Notes: a model not told the origin generated them from the letters alone. Positions 8,275-17,438 are shown, counted from the first letter of the stretch. The stretch: 64,000 nucleotides of DNA from Microlunatus speluncae (GCF_009299835.1 NZ_VKCZ01000013.1:83520-147519); one strand, 5' to 3'. Translations and numbers: made by a program.

Positions 8275-10329
8275 TCAGGCCGTGAAGTAGAAGTGCTCGG
8301 GATTGCTCGGGCCGGGTGCCATGTAGCCGACCGAGCCGGGGACTCCTTCGGGCACGTTCTTCATGGTGTTCTTGACGATCCCGTACTGCTCCGGCGGCGT
8401 GCAGATCCCGACATAGACGAAGAGGTCCTTGGCCAGGCTGATGATCTCCTGGCCCAGCTTGGTCGCCACCTCCGCGTCGTAGGTCGTCCGCATCCGGTCG
8501 AACAGCTCCAACTGCTTCTTCACCGGGGCCGGCGGCTCCTCGCCCTCCTTGCCGTCGGTGGAATACCAGAGCGCCCAGGTGTTGCCGTAGCGGGAGGCGC
8601 CGCGCGGGTTGGTCGGCAGGAAGTAGTGGTTCGAGCCCTGGGTCGCGCGGATTTCGAAATCGCCGCCGGTCCAGCTGGAGCACTCGGCCTGGTTGGCCTC
8701 CACCCGTTCCCAGTAGAGGGTCTCCGACACCCGCTGCTGCTGCAGCTCGACGCCGACCGCCTTCCAGTCCTCCTTGATCAACTCGAAGGCGTCGACGTGA
8801 TCGGGCATCGCCGAGTTGACCACGACCGGAATGATGATCCGCTTGCCGTCGGCGAGGCGGTAGCCGTCGCCGTCCCGCTCGGTGTGTCCGGCCGCGTCCA
8901 GGTGCTCGTTGGCCTTGGCTTCGGAGTATTCGGTGTACTGCGTGCCGAACTCCTCGTCGTAGACCGGATCGCCCTCCAGCGGGGCGCCCTGCCACGGCTT
9001 GCCCTGACCGGCGTAGACGGTGTCGATGATCCGCTGCCGGTTGATCGCGTACGAGAGCCCGACCCGGAAATCCTTGTTGGCGTAGAGTTCCCGCTTCGCC
9101 TGATCCTTGAGGGTCTGGTTGAAGCCGATCACCATGGTGTTCGTGCCGGTCGCGCCGACCGTGAACATCCGGTAGTCGCCCTCCTGCTGGCCACGCGCGA
9201 CCACGGGCTTGTTCCGCACCGTGCCGAAATTGCGCATCTGCAGGTCGAGCTCGCCGTTGACGATCTTGAGCAGCTCGACCTCGACATCGAGCAGCACCTC
9301 GCACTGGATCTTGTCGATGTAGGGCAGCTGACTGCCGTCGGGGTCGGTCTTCCAGTAGTACGGATTACGCTCCGCGATCACCGAGGTCCCCTCGCCCAGC
9401 GGAGTGATCAACCGCCAGGCGTTGAGCGTCGGCACGTCGGCGTTCATCCACGGCTCGGCCTTGTTCTCCATCAGCTGGATCCAGTCGTTCAGCCGGGCCT
9501 CCTTGACCAGCTTGTCGACCTCCTTGTTGTACTTGGGATGGAACTGCTGGAAGTAGTGCTTCGGCAGCACCATCGCCAAGCCGCTCGCGATCTCGTTCAG
9601 GAAGCCGGGCTTCGGCGCGGTGAAGGTGAACCTGATCTTGGTCTCGTCGACGACGGTCAACTCGGCCGGCCGCTCGGTGTCCGGGCTGAGCCAGAGGCTG
9701 TAGATGCCACCGGGATGCATCTCCGGATAGATGCTGATGTCCTCGTAGGCGTAGCGGAAGTCCTCCGCCGTGCACGGTTCACCGTCGGACCAGCGCAAAC
9801 CCTGCCGCAGCGTGAACTCGAAGACCTTGCCCCCTTCGAGCTCCTCGAAGGCCTCGCAGACGTTCGGGATGATCTCGTCGGTGCCGGCCGAGCCGGTCCA
9901 CTCCCGGGTCCAGCGCACCAGCGGCTCGTAGCCGATCGCGGTGCCGAGCCAGCTGGCGTCCTCCTGGGTGATCATGGCCGACTGCCAGGTGCCGCCGTAC
10001 CGGCCGACGCTCTCGATCGGCTCCACCACCAGGGGCTTGGCCGGCATCCGCTCCGCCACCGGCGGCAGCTTCCCGGCCTCGACCTGCGCCGCCAGACTCG
10101 GCGCCTCCTTGCCCTTCGGCGCATCGGGACTCTGATCGTTGCCGCTGCCGTCGCGCTGCACCGGCGCAGTCTCCAGCAGACTGCACCCGGAGAGCGCCGA
10201 TCCGGCCAGAGCGGCGCCGGCGATCACACCGGACCCGGACCTGAGCAGCAGCCGCCGGGTCAGCGGCAGCCGGCCCAACGGTCGCGGCGAGCCGGCCGGT
10301 CCGTCCATGATCTTCGTGGTCTGAGACAT
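8275..10329 (-). CDS. ABC transporter solute-binding lipoprotein, family 5 (SBP_bac_5)
   Basis: 684 residues from the ATG at 10329, which has an AAGGAG ribosome site 5-10 nt upstream. The longer upstream frame has no such site. The N-terminus has twin arginines (LTRRLLLRSG), a hydrophobic stretch and lipobox ALSGC, so it is probably a Tat-exported lipoprotein. The mature part is a family-5 peptide/nickel/oligosaccharide-binding fold (RFTFTAPKPGF, YAINRQRI, FRVGLSYAIN). At nearly 700 residues it is larger than peptide-binding members (about 540), as seen in family-5 proteins that bind oligosaccharides. It follows the lyase gene by 59 nt and feeds the permeases downstream. Confidence 0.9.
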   Translation of the reverse strand: MSQTTKIMDGPAGSPRPLGRLPLTRRLLLRSGSGVIAGAALAGSALSGCSLLETAPVQRDGSGNDQSPDAPKGKEAPSLAAQVEAGKLPPVAERMPAKPLVVEPIESVGRYGGTWQSAMITQEDASWLGTAIGYEPLVRWTREWTGSAGTDEIIPNVCEAFEELEGGKVFEFTLRQGLRWSDGEPCTAEDFRYAYEDISIYPEMHPGGIYSLWLSPDTERPAELTVVDETKIRFTFTAPKPGFLNEIASGLAMVLPKHYFQQFHPKYNKEVDKLVKEARLNDWIQLMENKAEPWMNADVPTLNAWRLITPLGEGTSVIAERNPYYWKTDPDGSQLPYIDKIQCEVLLDVEVELLKIVNGELDLQMRNFGTVRNKPVVARGQQEGDYRMFTVGATGTNTMVIGFNQTLKDQAKRELYANKDFRVGLSYAINRQRIIDTVYAGQGKPWQGAPLEGDPVYDEEFGTQYTEYSEAKANEHLDAAGHTERDGDGYRLADGKRIIIPVVVNSAMPDHVDAFELIKEDWKAVGVELQQQRVSETLYWERVEANQAECSSWTGGDFEIRATQGSNHYFLPTNPRGASRYGNTWALWYSTDGKEGEEPPAPVKKQLELFDRMRTTYDAEVATKLGQEIISLAKDLFVYVGICTPPEQYGIVKNTMKNVPEGVPGSVGYMAPGPSNPEHFYFTA

Positions 10330-10388
10330 CGTTGACTCCTTGTGACTCGGGTGTTCGGTGACCGTCACCGGCGACGGTCCCGGGGCCG

Positions 10389-11372
10389 CTAACCGGACGC
10401 GGCAGTCTCCAGGTGCTCGATCAACGGCAGGGCATTCAGGTCCAGCTGCCGACGTTCGTCGTCGGTGAGCCGGGACAGCGGCGCGGTGGACTGCTCGCTG
10501 CCGATCCAGCCGCGGCGGACCAGCAGGTACTTGTAGATCGCGGCCGTGGCCGAGGCCGTCGAGGCCCGAGCCAGCCGCAGCCCGCGCAACAGGTCGTTCG
10601 AGCCCTCCTGAAGCTCGCGGACCGCGGCCCAATCGCCCCGACGAGCGGCCCGATATTGCGCCACGATGTGGGCCGGGACCAGATTGGCCAGCGAGCTCAT
10701 CGTGCCGCGAGCCCCGACGAAATAGCCGAGATCGGGCACCGCCGAACCGCCGGTGAAGCCGTGGAACGTCACGCCGGCCTGCCGCGCGCTGCTCAGCAAC
10801 TGCCGGAACCAGACCAGGTCGGAACTGCTGTCCTTGCCGCCGTCGAAGACGCCCTCGCCGGCCAGCTCGACGATCGCGGCGATGCTCAGGCCGGGCCCGG
10901 CGAGCCGCGGCAGGTGGTACGCGAAGACCGGACCGCCGGCCACCTGCGCGATCGCCCGGAAGTGCGACTTCAGCTCGTCCTCGGTGAAGTCGGCGCAGTA
11001 CGGCGCCAGCACGGACAGCCGGGCCGCGCCGGCGTCGATGGCGGCCCGGGCGTGATCAAGGGCGAGGCCGGTCGCCGTGTCGCCGACGTGCGCGATGATC
11101 GGGACCGACCCGGCGACGATCTTGACGCACTCCCGCACCACCCGGGCGCGACCCTCGACGTCGAGCGCGTAGAACTCGCCCGTGGTGCCGTTCACCCACA
11201 GCCCGCTGACTCCCGCACCGACCAGACGACCGACCAGGCGCTCCAGGGAGGCCGAGTCGAGCGACCCGTCCTCGGTCAGCGGCAGCACGATCGGCGGGAA
11301 CACGCCGTGCGGCTGGCCGGTCGACTGATCATGATCGGACCCGGATGCGTTTTCAATGAATGCCGGTGGCAT
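10389..11372 (-). CDS. dihydrodipicolinate synthase / N-acetylneuraminate lyase family aldolase
   Basis: 327 residues. Family hallmarks are GTTGE at 62-66, the catalytic Tyr in FAYHLP (Y152) and the Schiff-base Lys in GGKDSSSD (K180). This is a class I aldolase or dehydratase of 2-keto acids such as N-acetylneuraminate or 2-keto-3-deoxy sugar acids. It is the first gene of the transporter/glycosidase operon, which points to sugar-acid catabolism and not lysine synthesis. No ribosome site precedes ATG 11372. A TTGACA-N18-CATCAT promoter ends six nucleotides upstream, so a leaderless message is likely. GTG codon 24 is a less likely alternative start. Confidence 0.87.
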   Translation of the reverse strand: MPPAFIENASGSDHDQSTGQPHGVFPPIVLPLTEDGSLDSASLERLVGRLVGAGVSGLWVNGTTGEFYALDVEGRARVVRECVKIVAGSVPIIAHVGDTATGLALDHARAAIDAGAARLSVLAPYCADFTEDELKSHFRAIAQVAGGPVFAYHLPRLAGPGLSIAAIVELAGEGVFDGGKDSSSDLVWFRQLLSSARQAGVTFHGFTGGSAVPDLGYFVGARGTMSSLANLVPAHIVAQYRAARRGDWAAVRELQEGSNDLLRGLRLARASTASATAAIYKYLLVRRGWIGSEQSTAPLSRLTDDERRQLDLNALPLIEHLETAASG

Positions 11373-11376
11373 ACCA
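11367..11376. promoter_or_regulatory. putative GntR operator, site 1 (TGGCATACCA)
   Basis: Near-palindromic word in the context ATGCCGGTGGCATACCAG. It overlaps the transcription start and start codon of the lyase gene. The same word recurs at 11490, 12334 and 17439. Binding by the adjacent GntR protein is inferred from proximity and recurrence. Confidence 0.6.
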
Positions 11377-11408
11377 GTATGATGTGAGTCGGCCCGCACC
11401 GATGTCAA
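11372..11408 (-). promoter_or_regulatory. promoter of the glycan operon, apparently leaderless
   Basis: Reading the minus strand, a consensus -35 TTGACA (11403-11408) is followed after 18 nt by CATCAT (11379-11384). The expected start point falls on the A of the lyase ATG at 11372. The operator-like TGGYATRCCA word at 11367-11376 covers this start point, so a bound repressor would block initiation directly. Confidence 0.6.
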
Positions 11409-11489
11409 GACTTGCCCGCCGAGAAGTTGAAGCGCTTTCCGCAGCACGCGACAGACCGGCACCGGAACTGGCACCGGGCATCGCCCGCC

Positions 11490-11499
11490 CGGCATACCA
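11490..11499. promoter_or_regulatory. putative GntR operator, site 2 (CGGCATACCA), autoregulatory
   Basis: Nine of ten bases match site 1. It lies 25 bp before the gntR start codon, where it would let the protein control its own expression. A perfect AAGCGCTT palindrome at 11430-11437, resembling a LacI-family core, is also in this 152-bp divergent gap. Confidence 0.5.
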
Positions 11500-11524
11500 T
11501 GATCGGAAACAGGAAGGACGTTCG

Positions 11525-12232
11525 ATGGCCCGAACCGCAGCACCGGTCGACTCCGAGAGCCTTGAGAGCCGCGCCCACCAGGCGCTGGTCACCTGGCTGA
11601 CCGAGGAACACCCGGCCCCCGGCCAACCGGTGCCGATCCGGGAGTTCGCGCGCAACCTCGGCATGAGCCGGACGCCGGTTCGCAGCGCCGTCGGTCGGTT
11701 GTACGAGCGCGGACTGCTCTCCTACGATCCGATCGCCGGGTTCACGGTGGCCGTACCGTCGCTGAGTTCGCTGTACGAGCTGTTCGAGCTGCGGGTGATG
11801 ATCGAATCGCACAGCGTGCGCCGATTCTGCGAACGCCAACCGGACGGGCCACTGCCCGAGCTCGAGGAATCGGTGGCCGAGGCCGCAGTGCTGGCGACCA
11901 GGGCGGTCGACGACCAGGCGGCCTACATCGCATTCCGGGACAACGACAGCCGGTTCCACCGGTCGATCGTCGCGCTGGCCGAACTGCCCCGGCTGGTCTC
12001 GCTCTACGACGATCTGCACCTGAGCATCCACGTCACCCGGGCCGGGATGGAGGCACCGCTCACCCACAAGCGGCTGGACACCGCGGTGGACGAGCACCGG
12101 GAGATCATCGCCGCCCTCGAGGCCGGCGACGCCGACCTGGCCCGGGAACGGTTGGAGTCCCACATCCTCCGGGTCCGCGACCAGACCATCGTCTTCCTCA
12201 CCCAGCCGCGGATGAACCCCACCCGCCGCTGA
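11525..12232 (+). CDS. GntR-family transcriptional regulator, FCD (FadR) subfamily
   Basis: 235 residues from ATG 11525, which is preceded by AGGAAGGA. An N-terminal winged helix (about 15-75; IREFARNLGMSRTPVRSAVGRLYERGLLSY) precedes an all-helical FCD ligand domain (about 85-225). The FCD metal-binding pattern is visible as DNDSRFHRSI, HKRLDTAVDEHREI and the late H in ESHILRV. FCD regulators usually bind sugar acids. It is divergent from the lyase operon and just upstream of GH127, and a shared operator word lies at all four promoters. It is therefore probably the local repressor, released by a catabolic intermediate. Confidence 0.9.
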   Translation: MARTAAPVDSESLESRAHQALVTWLTEEHPAPGQPVPIREFARNLGMSRTPVRSAVGRLYERGLLSYDPIAGFTVAVPSLSSLYELFELRVMIESHSVRRFCERQPDGPLPELEESVAEAAVLATRAVDDQAAYIAFRDNDSRFHRSIVALAELPRLVSLYDDLHLSIHVTRAGMEAPLTHKRLDTAVDEHREIIAALEAGDADLARERLESHILRVRDQTIVFLTQPRMNPTRR

Positions 12233-12253
12233 CCCCTTCGGACGGACGTTCGG

Positions 12254-12320
12254 TTCGTTCCCTGAGCTTGTCGAAGGGCAAAGATCATCAGGCCTGCCCT
12301 TCGACAGGCTCAGGGAACGA
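12254..12320. repeat. inverted pair of dispersed repeats
   Basis: Forward copy at 12254-12281 and reverse copy at 12295-12320, only 13 bp apart, directly after gntR. The pair can fold into a strong hairpin and may act as the gntR terminator. Confidence 0.82.
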
Positions 12321-12333
12321 ATCAACCCGGGGG

Positions 12334-12343
12334 TGGCATACCA
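12334..12343. promoter_or_regulatory. putative GntR operator, site 3 (TGGCATACCA)
   Basis: Exact copy of site 1, 45 bp before the GH127 start codon. It abuts the dispersed-repeat hairpin after gntR. I see no convincing -10/-35 pair at this site. Confidence 0.55.
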
Positions 12344-12387
12344 GCTGAATGCCAGGTAGTGTTGATCATCATTCGAGGAGGCGTGCC

Positions 12388-14331
12388 ATGCCCGATTCCC
12401 TCGGGGATTCCATGATCGACAAGCTTGCGCCGGCCGGGCCGGTCGAGCTCACCGGTGACTCCGTCGCGGTGCAGCGACCGGTGCCGCCGGTGATCATCAC
12501 CGGTGGCCTCTGGCACGAGCGGCAGCGCATCAACCGCGAGGCCAGCATTCCGCTCGGCATCGGCAAACTGGCCGAGGCGGGCAACTTCGATGATCTTCGG
12601 CTGGCCGCCGGCGAGCGCCTCGACGTGGCCTATCGCGGCCCCGTCTACATGGACACCGACGTCTACAAGATGCTCGAATCGGTGGCGTACGAGCTCGGCG
12701 CCGGAGCCGGCGACGAGGCCCTGGCCACGTTCCTCACCGAGGCGATCGGACTGATCACCCGAGCCCAGACCGACGACGGCTATCTCAACTCCTACTACCA
12801 GGTCAACGCGCCGGACCAGCGTTACGCCAAGCTGGAGAACAGCCACGAGCTGTACACGGCCGGGCACCTGTTCCAGGCCGCCGTCGCACTGGCACGCGCC
12901 GGCGACGACCGGTTGCTGCCGATCGCCCGGCGGCTGGCTGATCATCTGGTCCGGGTGTTCCTGGACGAGCGCAAGCCACGGCTGGACGGGCATCCCGAGG
13001 CCGAGACGGCGCTGGTCGAGCTGTACCGGCTGACCGGCATCGAAAGCTATCTCGACCTGGCCCGCCGGCTGATCGATGATCGCGGCCGCGGCCTGGTCGG
13101 CCACAGTCCGGTCGGCTCGGCGTACTTCCAGGACGCGTTGCCGGTCAGGGAGATGCCGATCTTGACCGGGCACGCGGTCCGGGCCATGTATCTCGAGGCC
13201 GGGATCGTCGACGTCTACCTGGAGACCGGCGATCGGTCACTGCTGGACGGATCGATCACCCGCTGGGAGGACGCCGTCGCCACCAAGACCGCGATCACCG
13301 GCGGGCACGGCGCCCGGCAGCTCAAGGAGGCGTTCGGCGAGGGCTACGAGCTGCCGTCGGACCAGGCCTACAACGAGACCTGCGCCGCGGTCGCCAGCAT
13401 CCACTGGAGCTGGCGGCTGCTGTTGGCCACCGGCGAGGCGCGCTTCGCCGACCTGATCGAACGCACGCTGTACAACGTGTTCGCGGCGTCGGTCTCGCTC
13501 GACGGACTGGAGTTCTTCAAGGGCAATCCGCTGCAGCGGCGGCATGATCATGAACAGGTGATCGGCGATCCGCGGTATCGCGGTGGCTGGTTCTGGTCGG
13601 CCTGCTGCCCGCCCAACGTGACCCGACTGATGTCCTCGCTCGGCCACTATGTCGCGACCACCGACGCCGAAACCCTGTACCTGCAGCAATACACAGAAGG
13701 CGTGGTCCACGGGTCGGTCGCCGGCGGCGAGCTGGCCGCAACCCTGCGGACCGACCTGCCCTGGTCCGGCCGGGTGATGATCACGATCGACCGGGTGCCG
13801 GACGGTCCCTGCGGGCTGGCCCTCCGGTTGCCGTCCTGGAGCGAGCGGACCGAGCTCTTCGTCAACGATGGTCCGGTGCCGGTGCAGCCGGACGATCGTG
13901 GCTATCTGGTGCTCCGTCGGGCCTGGCGGGCCGGCGACACGATCCGACTCGAGCTGGACCTGAGCCCGCGGCTGATCACGCCACACCCCAAGATCGACGC
14001 GGTTCGCGGCTCGGTGGCCTTCGAGCGCGGGCCGCTGGTCTACTGCTTCGAACAGCTCGATCAACCCGAGGGAGTCGAGCTGGAGCGGCTGCGGCTGGCG
14101 CCGGAGCCGGAGCTCCAGGTCCGGCCGGTCGACGATCATCCGGGAATCGGCCGCACCGTGCTGCTCGACGTCTCCGCGGACGTGCTCGCCGACCTGCCCG
14201 ACACCGGCCTGCCGTACTTCCGCACTCCTCCGGCCCCGACTCCGCGACCGGTCACCGCGACGGCGATCCCGTACTTCCAGTGGTCCAATCGTGACCGGCG
14301 TGCGATGCGGGTCTGGCTGCCGACCTGCTGA
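12388..14331 (+). CDS. glycoside hydrolase family 127 protein (beta-L-arabinofuranosidase-like)
   Basis: 647 residues from ATG 12388, preceded by GAGGAGG; an in-frame ATG 13 codons earlier has no ribosome site. The protein has the DUF1680/GH127 layout. A mostly helical (alpha/alpha)6 barrel comes first (TDDGYLNSYYQ, NSHELYTAGHLFQAAVA, TGGHGARQLKEAFGEGYELP, YNETCAAVASI). Two beta-sandwich regions follow the zinc/cysteine motif WFWSACCPPNVTRLMSSLG. The double Cys and the Glu of YNETCA match the catalytic site known for GH127, where a Cys acts as nucleophile. No signal peptide is visible, so it acts on imported arabinofuranosides. A GntR operator copy lies upstream. Confidence 0.92.
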   Translation: MPDSLGDSMIDKLAPAGPVELTGDSVAVQRPVPPVIITGGLWHERQRINREASIPLGIGKLAEAGNFDDLRLAAGERLDVAYRGPVYMDTDVYKMLESVAYELGAGAGDEALATFLTEAIGLITRAQTDDGYLNSYYQVNAPDQRYAKLENSHELYTAGHLFQAAVALARAGDDRLLPIARRLADHLVRVFLDERKPRLDGHPEAETALVELYRLTGIESYLDLARRLIDDRGRGLVGHSPVGSAYFQDALPVREMPILTGHAVRAMYLEAGIVDVYLETGDRSLLDGSITRWEDAVATKTAITGGHGARQLKEAFGEGYELPSDQAYNETCAAVASIHWSWRLLLATGEARFADLIERTLYNVFAASVSLDGLEFFKGNPLQRRHDHEQVIGDPRYRGGWFWSACCPPNVTRLMSSLGHYVATTDAETLYLQQYTEGVVHGSVAGGELAATLRTDLPWSGRVMITIDRVPDGPCGLALRLPSWSERTELFVNDGPVPVQPDDRGYLVLRRAWRAGDTIRLELDLSPRLITPHPKIDAVRGSVAFERGPLVYCFEQLDQPEGVELERLRLAPEPELQVRPVDDHPGIGRTVLLDVSADVLADLPDTGLPYFRTPPAPTPRPVTATAIPYFQWSNRDRRAMRVWLPTC

Positions 14332-14442
14332 GACCGGCGCCCGCCGAGATTGTCTGTGCCCTGGACCAGACTGGCCCGAACCACAGATCAGGCAGAGAAT
14401 GGACGGGGTCTCGATGTGTCCGAAGCGAAACCGGAGGCGGTC

Positions 14443-14979
14443 ATGCCAGGACTTGAGCGCAGGAGCATGTCCTACCAGGAGTGGTGGGCTCTGCCGGCCA
14501 AGCCCAAGTCGGAATGGGTCGACGGGGAAGTGGTCGTGAACTCCCCGGCGTCATTCGCACACCAGGACGCGTCGTTCCTTCTGACAGCACGGCTCCGCGC
14601 CGGGCTCTCCGGCCTGCACGTTGTCCAGGACGTCGGAGTTCAGCTCCCCAACAACCGGGTGCGAGTGCCGGACATCTCGGTCATCCGACAACCGCCCCAG
14701 CAGTTCCTTGTGTCCGAGGCTCCGCTGCTGGTCGTGGAAATCCTGTCGCCGAGCACGCGCGGTGAGGACACGGTGCGCAAGTCGGGCGAGTATGCCGCCG
14801 CGGGCATCGGACAGTACTGGATCCTTGATCCGGAGCTGGCAGCCCTGGACATCTATGCGAACTCCGGCAGCGGCTGGACGCCGCAGCTCCATCTCGACGC
14901 TCAGGTTCCACGCGGGACGGCGCTCGTCGACGGTGCGCACGAGATCGAGCTCGACCTGACTTCGCTCCTGGCCGGCTGA
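14443..14979 (+). CDS. Uma2 family (DUF820) endonuclease-like protein
   Basis: 178 residues from ATG 14443, with CGGAGG six bases upstream. The PD-(D/E)xK-like core is present: VPDISVI (Asp), LLVVEILSPSTR (Glu) and a following Lys in RKSGEYAAAGIGQYWILDP. Uma2 proteins are abundant in cyanobacteria and actinobacteria and their role is largely unknown, although some are linked to mobile elements. It stands alone between GH127 and the convergent pectate lyase, and its neighbours say nothing about a partner. Confidence 0.85.
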   Translation: MPGLERRSMSYQEWWALPAKPKSEWVDGEVVVNSPASFAHQDASFLLTARLRAGLSGLHVVQDVGVQLPNNRVRVPDISVIRQPPQQFLVSEAPLLVVEILSPSTRGEDTVRKSGEYAAAGIGQYWILDPELAALDIYANSGSGWTPQLHLDAQVPRGTALVDGAHEIELDLTSLLAG

Positions 14980-15010
14980 CGCCTGGTCATCGACCGCCTC
15001 ATCTCCTTGA

Positions 15011-17353
15011 TCAGGAATTGACCCGCACTTCGGCGAAGTCCGCCGAGGCGTAGTTGTTGATCGCGTTCGACTCCTTGTTGGCGTCTACCACGAGGCCGAT
15101 GTGCACCCGGTCGGCCAGGTGGATCCGTTCGTAGCCGATCCGGGTCCACTGCAGCGAATCGTTGCTCAGGTGCGCCTCGAACTCGCTGCCCCGCTTGATC
15201 ACCCGGATCCAGTACGGCTGGTCCTCGAGCTCCTCGTCGTCCCACGGGTACGGGCTGATGCTCGGCTCGTCGCCGAACCGGGCGAAGCGCGAGACCATGC
15301 CCTTCAGCCCACCGTCGGACCAACTGATCCCGCCGGTGAAGTAGGGCGAGTCCGGCTCCAGTGACTCCCTGATCATCAGGCCGGCATACACGCCCTCGTA
15401 CACCCGGGACAGTCGGTCGATCCGGGCGATGATCTCGACCACCGACGACGGGCCGGCGTCGATCTCCTGGTGGACGAACTGGAACGCGTCCTGCTTGGCC
15501 CAGATCTTGCCCGAACCCTTGATCGTGAATGCGTCGTCGCCCTTCATCGCGGCCGAACCGGCGATCGGCACGTCGCCGATGTCGGTCGACGTCCAGCCGG
15601 GCAGCTCGGTGGTGCGGTTGACGTGCACCGGCGTGCCGGTGGACTGGGTCTGCAGGCCGCGGCTGTCGGTGGCGCGGGCGGTCAGGTACCAGGTGCCGTC
15701 GGTGACCCCGGCCCAGGTGATCCGGTACGGCGCCGAGTCGGCCTTGCCGATCGAGGTCGCGCCGGCAAAGAACTCGACCGCGGTGATCGTCGCGTCGCCG
15801 TCGGCCGACGCCTCGGCGCTGATCTCGATCTCGCGCTCCGCCGCCGGTCCGGCGAACACCTGATCGCCGGTCGGCGACGTGATCACCACCTCGGGGTTGG
15901 CCGCGCTCGACCGCTCGATCGAGTTCAGGTACAGCTCCAGGTTGGAGAAGCCGCCCTTACCGATCGCGGCGCCGTCCGCCGGGTCCTTGGGATCGAGCCC
16001 CTGGGCCAGCTCCCAGTCGTCCGGGATGCCGTCATGATCGGAATCGACCGGCGGTTCGGCCGACTTCAGCACCGGGAAGCCGCCCACCTCGGTCTGCGAG
16101 TTGATCAATCGGCCGGTCCCATTGCCGACGTCGGCGAGCAGCCGGGCATCGGCGGCGTCGTAGCGGGGCAGGCTGGCTCCGACCCCGGCCAGTACGGTGT
16201 CGTACGCCTCCAGGGCGGTCTGGGTCCTGATCTCGTTCGGGAACGGGAACGGGATCGGGTCGGCCGCGTGGGTGATGCCGCCGACCGGCACGGTGATCCC
16301 GGCCAGATTGTCCTCGGTGATCTCGGGATGGCCTTCGATCTCGTTCTCGGACAGATGCCAGCGGCCGCCACGCCCCGGCGCGACGAGCTCGGGCGCGATC
16401 TCGGCCAGGGTCGCCGGTCCGGGCTTGTAGTAGTTGGCCACCAGGTTGATCCCCTCGCACCACTCACCGCCGTAGCAGGAGGTGAAGCCGTAGTCGTAGA
16501 TCACGTTGTTCCGGTGGTCGACGAGTTGATCAAGGTGCTCGACGAAGCTGAACCGCGGGTTCCGGCCGCCCTGGTGGACCAGCAGGTTGTGGTGGAACGT
16601 GACGTTCTGACCGCCCCACAGGCCGCCGTAGCCGTGCCGACCCTTCTCGTGCGCGGACATGGTGAGGCCTTCGGCGATGATGCAGTGCGACACGGTCACG
16701 TCGTAGTTGCCGTACAACGAGAAGCACTCGTCGACGCCCCAGCTGACCGAGCAGTGATCGATCACCACGTTGCGCCGGCCCTCGCCCTTGAACGTGTCGA
16801 TCGGCGTGCCCATCCGGTCGCCGCCGCGGACCCGGAGGTAGCGGATGACGATGTTGTCACCGGCGATGGTGAACTCGTTGTTGATCACCGCGATGCCGTC
16901 ACCCGGCGCGGTCTGGCCGGCGATGGTCAGGTTGGAGCCGGTGACGTCCAGACCGCCTTCGAGTTCGATCGTGCCGCCGACCCGGAATACGATCATGCGA
17001 TTGCTCTGGGCGACCGCCTCCCGCAGCGAGCCCGGCCCCGAATCGGCCAGTGTGGTCACCTCGTACACCGGATGACCGCGGCCGCCGGTGCTGAACTTAC
17101 CGGCGCCCTCCGCTCCGGGGAAGGCCGGCACCGTGTTGTCGACGACCGCGGCCTGCCGCGCCGGCGGCTTGCGCTTCTTGATCTTGCCCGAGTCGATCGG
17201 CCCCGGGGCCGGCACGTCGGGTTCGGCCCGGGCGACCGGTGCCGCCTGGAACTGTTGGACGGTCATGATCGCCGGCGGGGTCAGGGCGGCGCTGACGAGG
17301 AAGCCTCGCCGGCCGAACCCGCGGGATGGTCTGGAGGAAGATGCTTCGGTCAC
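15011..17353 (-). CDS. secreted PL1-type pectate lyase with Ca-binding, Ig-like and C-terminal sandwich domains
   Basis: 780 residues from a GTG start with AAAGGAG upstream. The Tat-like signal (GFGRRGFLVSAALTPPA) directs secretion. Residues about 75-370 are a right-handed beta-helix opening with PAFPGAEGAGKFSTGGRG and PVYEVTTLADSGPGSLREA, as in PL1 pectate lyases. The strings VVIDHCSVSWGVDE and VTFHHNLLVHQGGRNPR carry the usual Asp, His and Arg residues of the active site. A thrombospondin-3/dockerin-like loop (DSDHDGIPDDWELAQ, near 430) follows. Then come an Ig-like domain (PEVVITSPTGD) and a concanavalin-like sandwich of about 190 residues. It would cut pectin outside the cell and release oligosaccharides for the importer. 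Confidence 0.88.
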   Translation of the reverse strand: MTEASSSRPSRGFGRRGFLVSAALTPPAIMTVQQFQAAPVARAEPDVPAPGPIDSGKIKKRKPPARQAAVVDNTVPAFPGAEGAGKFSTGGRGHPVYEVTTLADSGPGSLREAVAQSNRMIVFRVGGTIELEGGLDVTGSNLTIAGQTAPGDGIAVINNEFTIAGDNIVIRYLRVRGGDRMGTPIDTFKGEGRRNVVIDHCSVSWGVDECFSLYGNYDVTVSHCIIAEGLTMSAHEKGRHGYGGLWGGQNVTFHHNLLVHQGGRNPRFSFVEHLDQLVDHRNNVIYDYGFTSCYGGEWCEGINLVANYYKPGPATLAEIAPELVAPGRGGRWHLSENEIEGHPEITEDNLAGITVPVGGITHAADPIPFPFPNEIRTQTALEAYDTVLAGVGASLPRYDAADARLLADVGNGTGRLINSQTEVGGFPVLKSAEPPVDSDHDGIPDDWELAQGLDPKDPADGAAIGKGGFSNLELYLNSIERSSAANPEVVITSPTGDQVFAGPAAEREIEISAEASADGDATITAVEFFAGATSIGKADSAPYRITWAGVTDGTWYLTARATDSRGLQTQSTGTPVHVNRTTELPGWTSTDIGDVPIAGSAAMKGDDAFTIKGSGKIWAKQDAFQFVHQEIDAGPSSVVEIIARIDRLSRVYEGVYAGLMIRESLEPDSPYFTGGISWSDGGLKGMVSRFARFGDEPSISPYPWDDEELEDQPYWIRVIKRGSEFEAHLSNDSLQWTRIGYERIHLADRVHIGLVVDANKESNAINNYASADFAEVRVNS

Positions 17354-17438
17354 CGGACACTCCTTTGGTCACAACGGTGCACAGAAGAACGTCGCGACCT
17401 CCCCCGAGCCACCGGAGGTCAGCGAGGATGAATGCCGG

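Noticed and set aside
14443..14979. Toxin or restriction module around the Uma2 protein
   Set aside because: It is a lone gene between glycan enzymes; no methyltransferase, antitoxin or mobile element is next to it.
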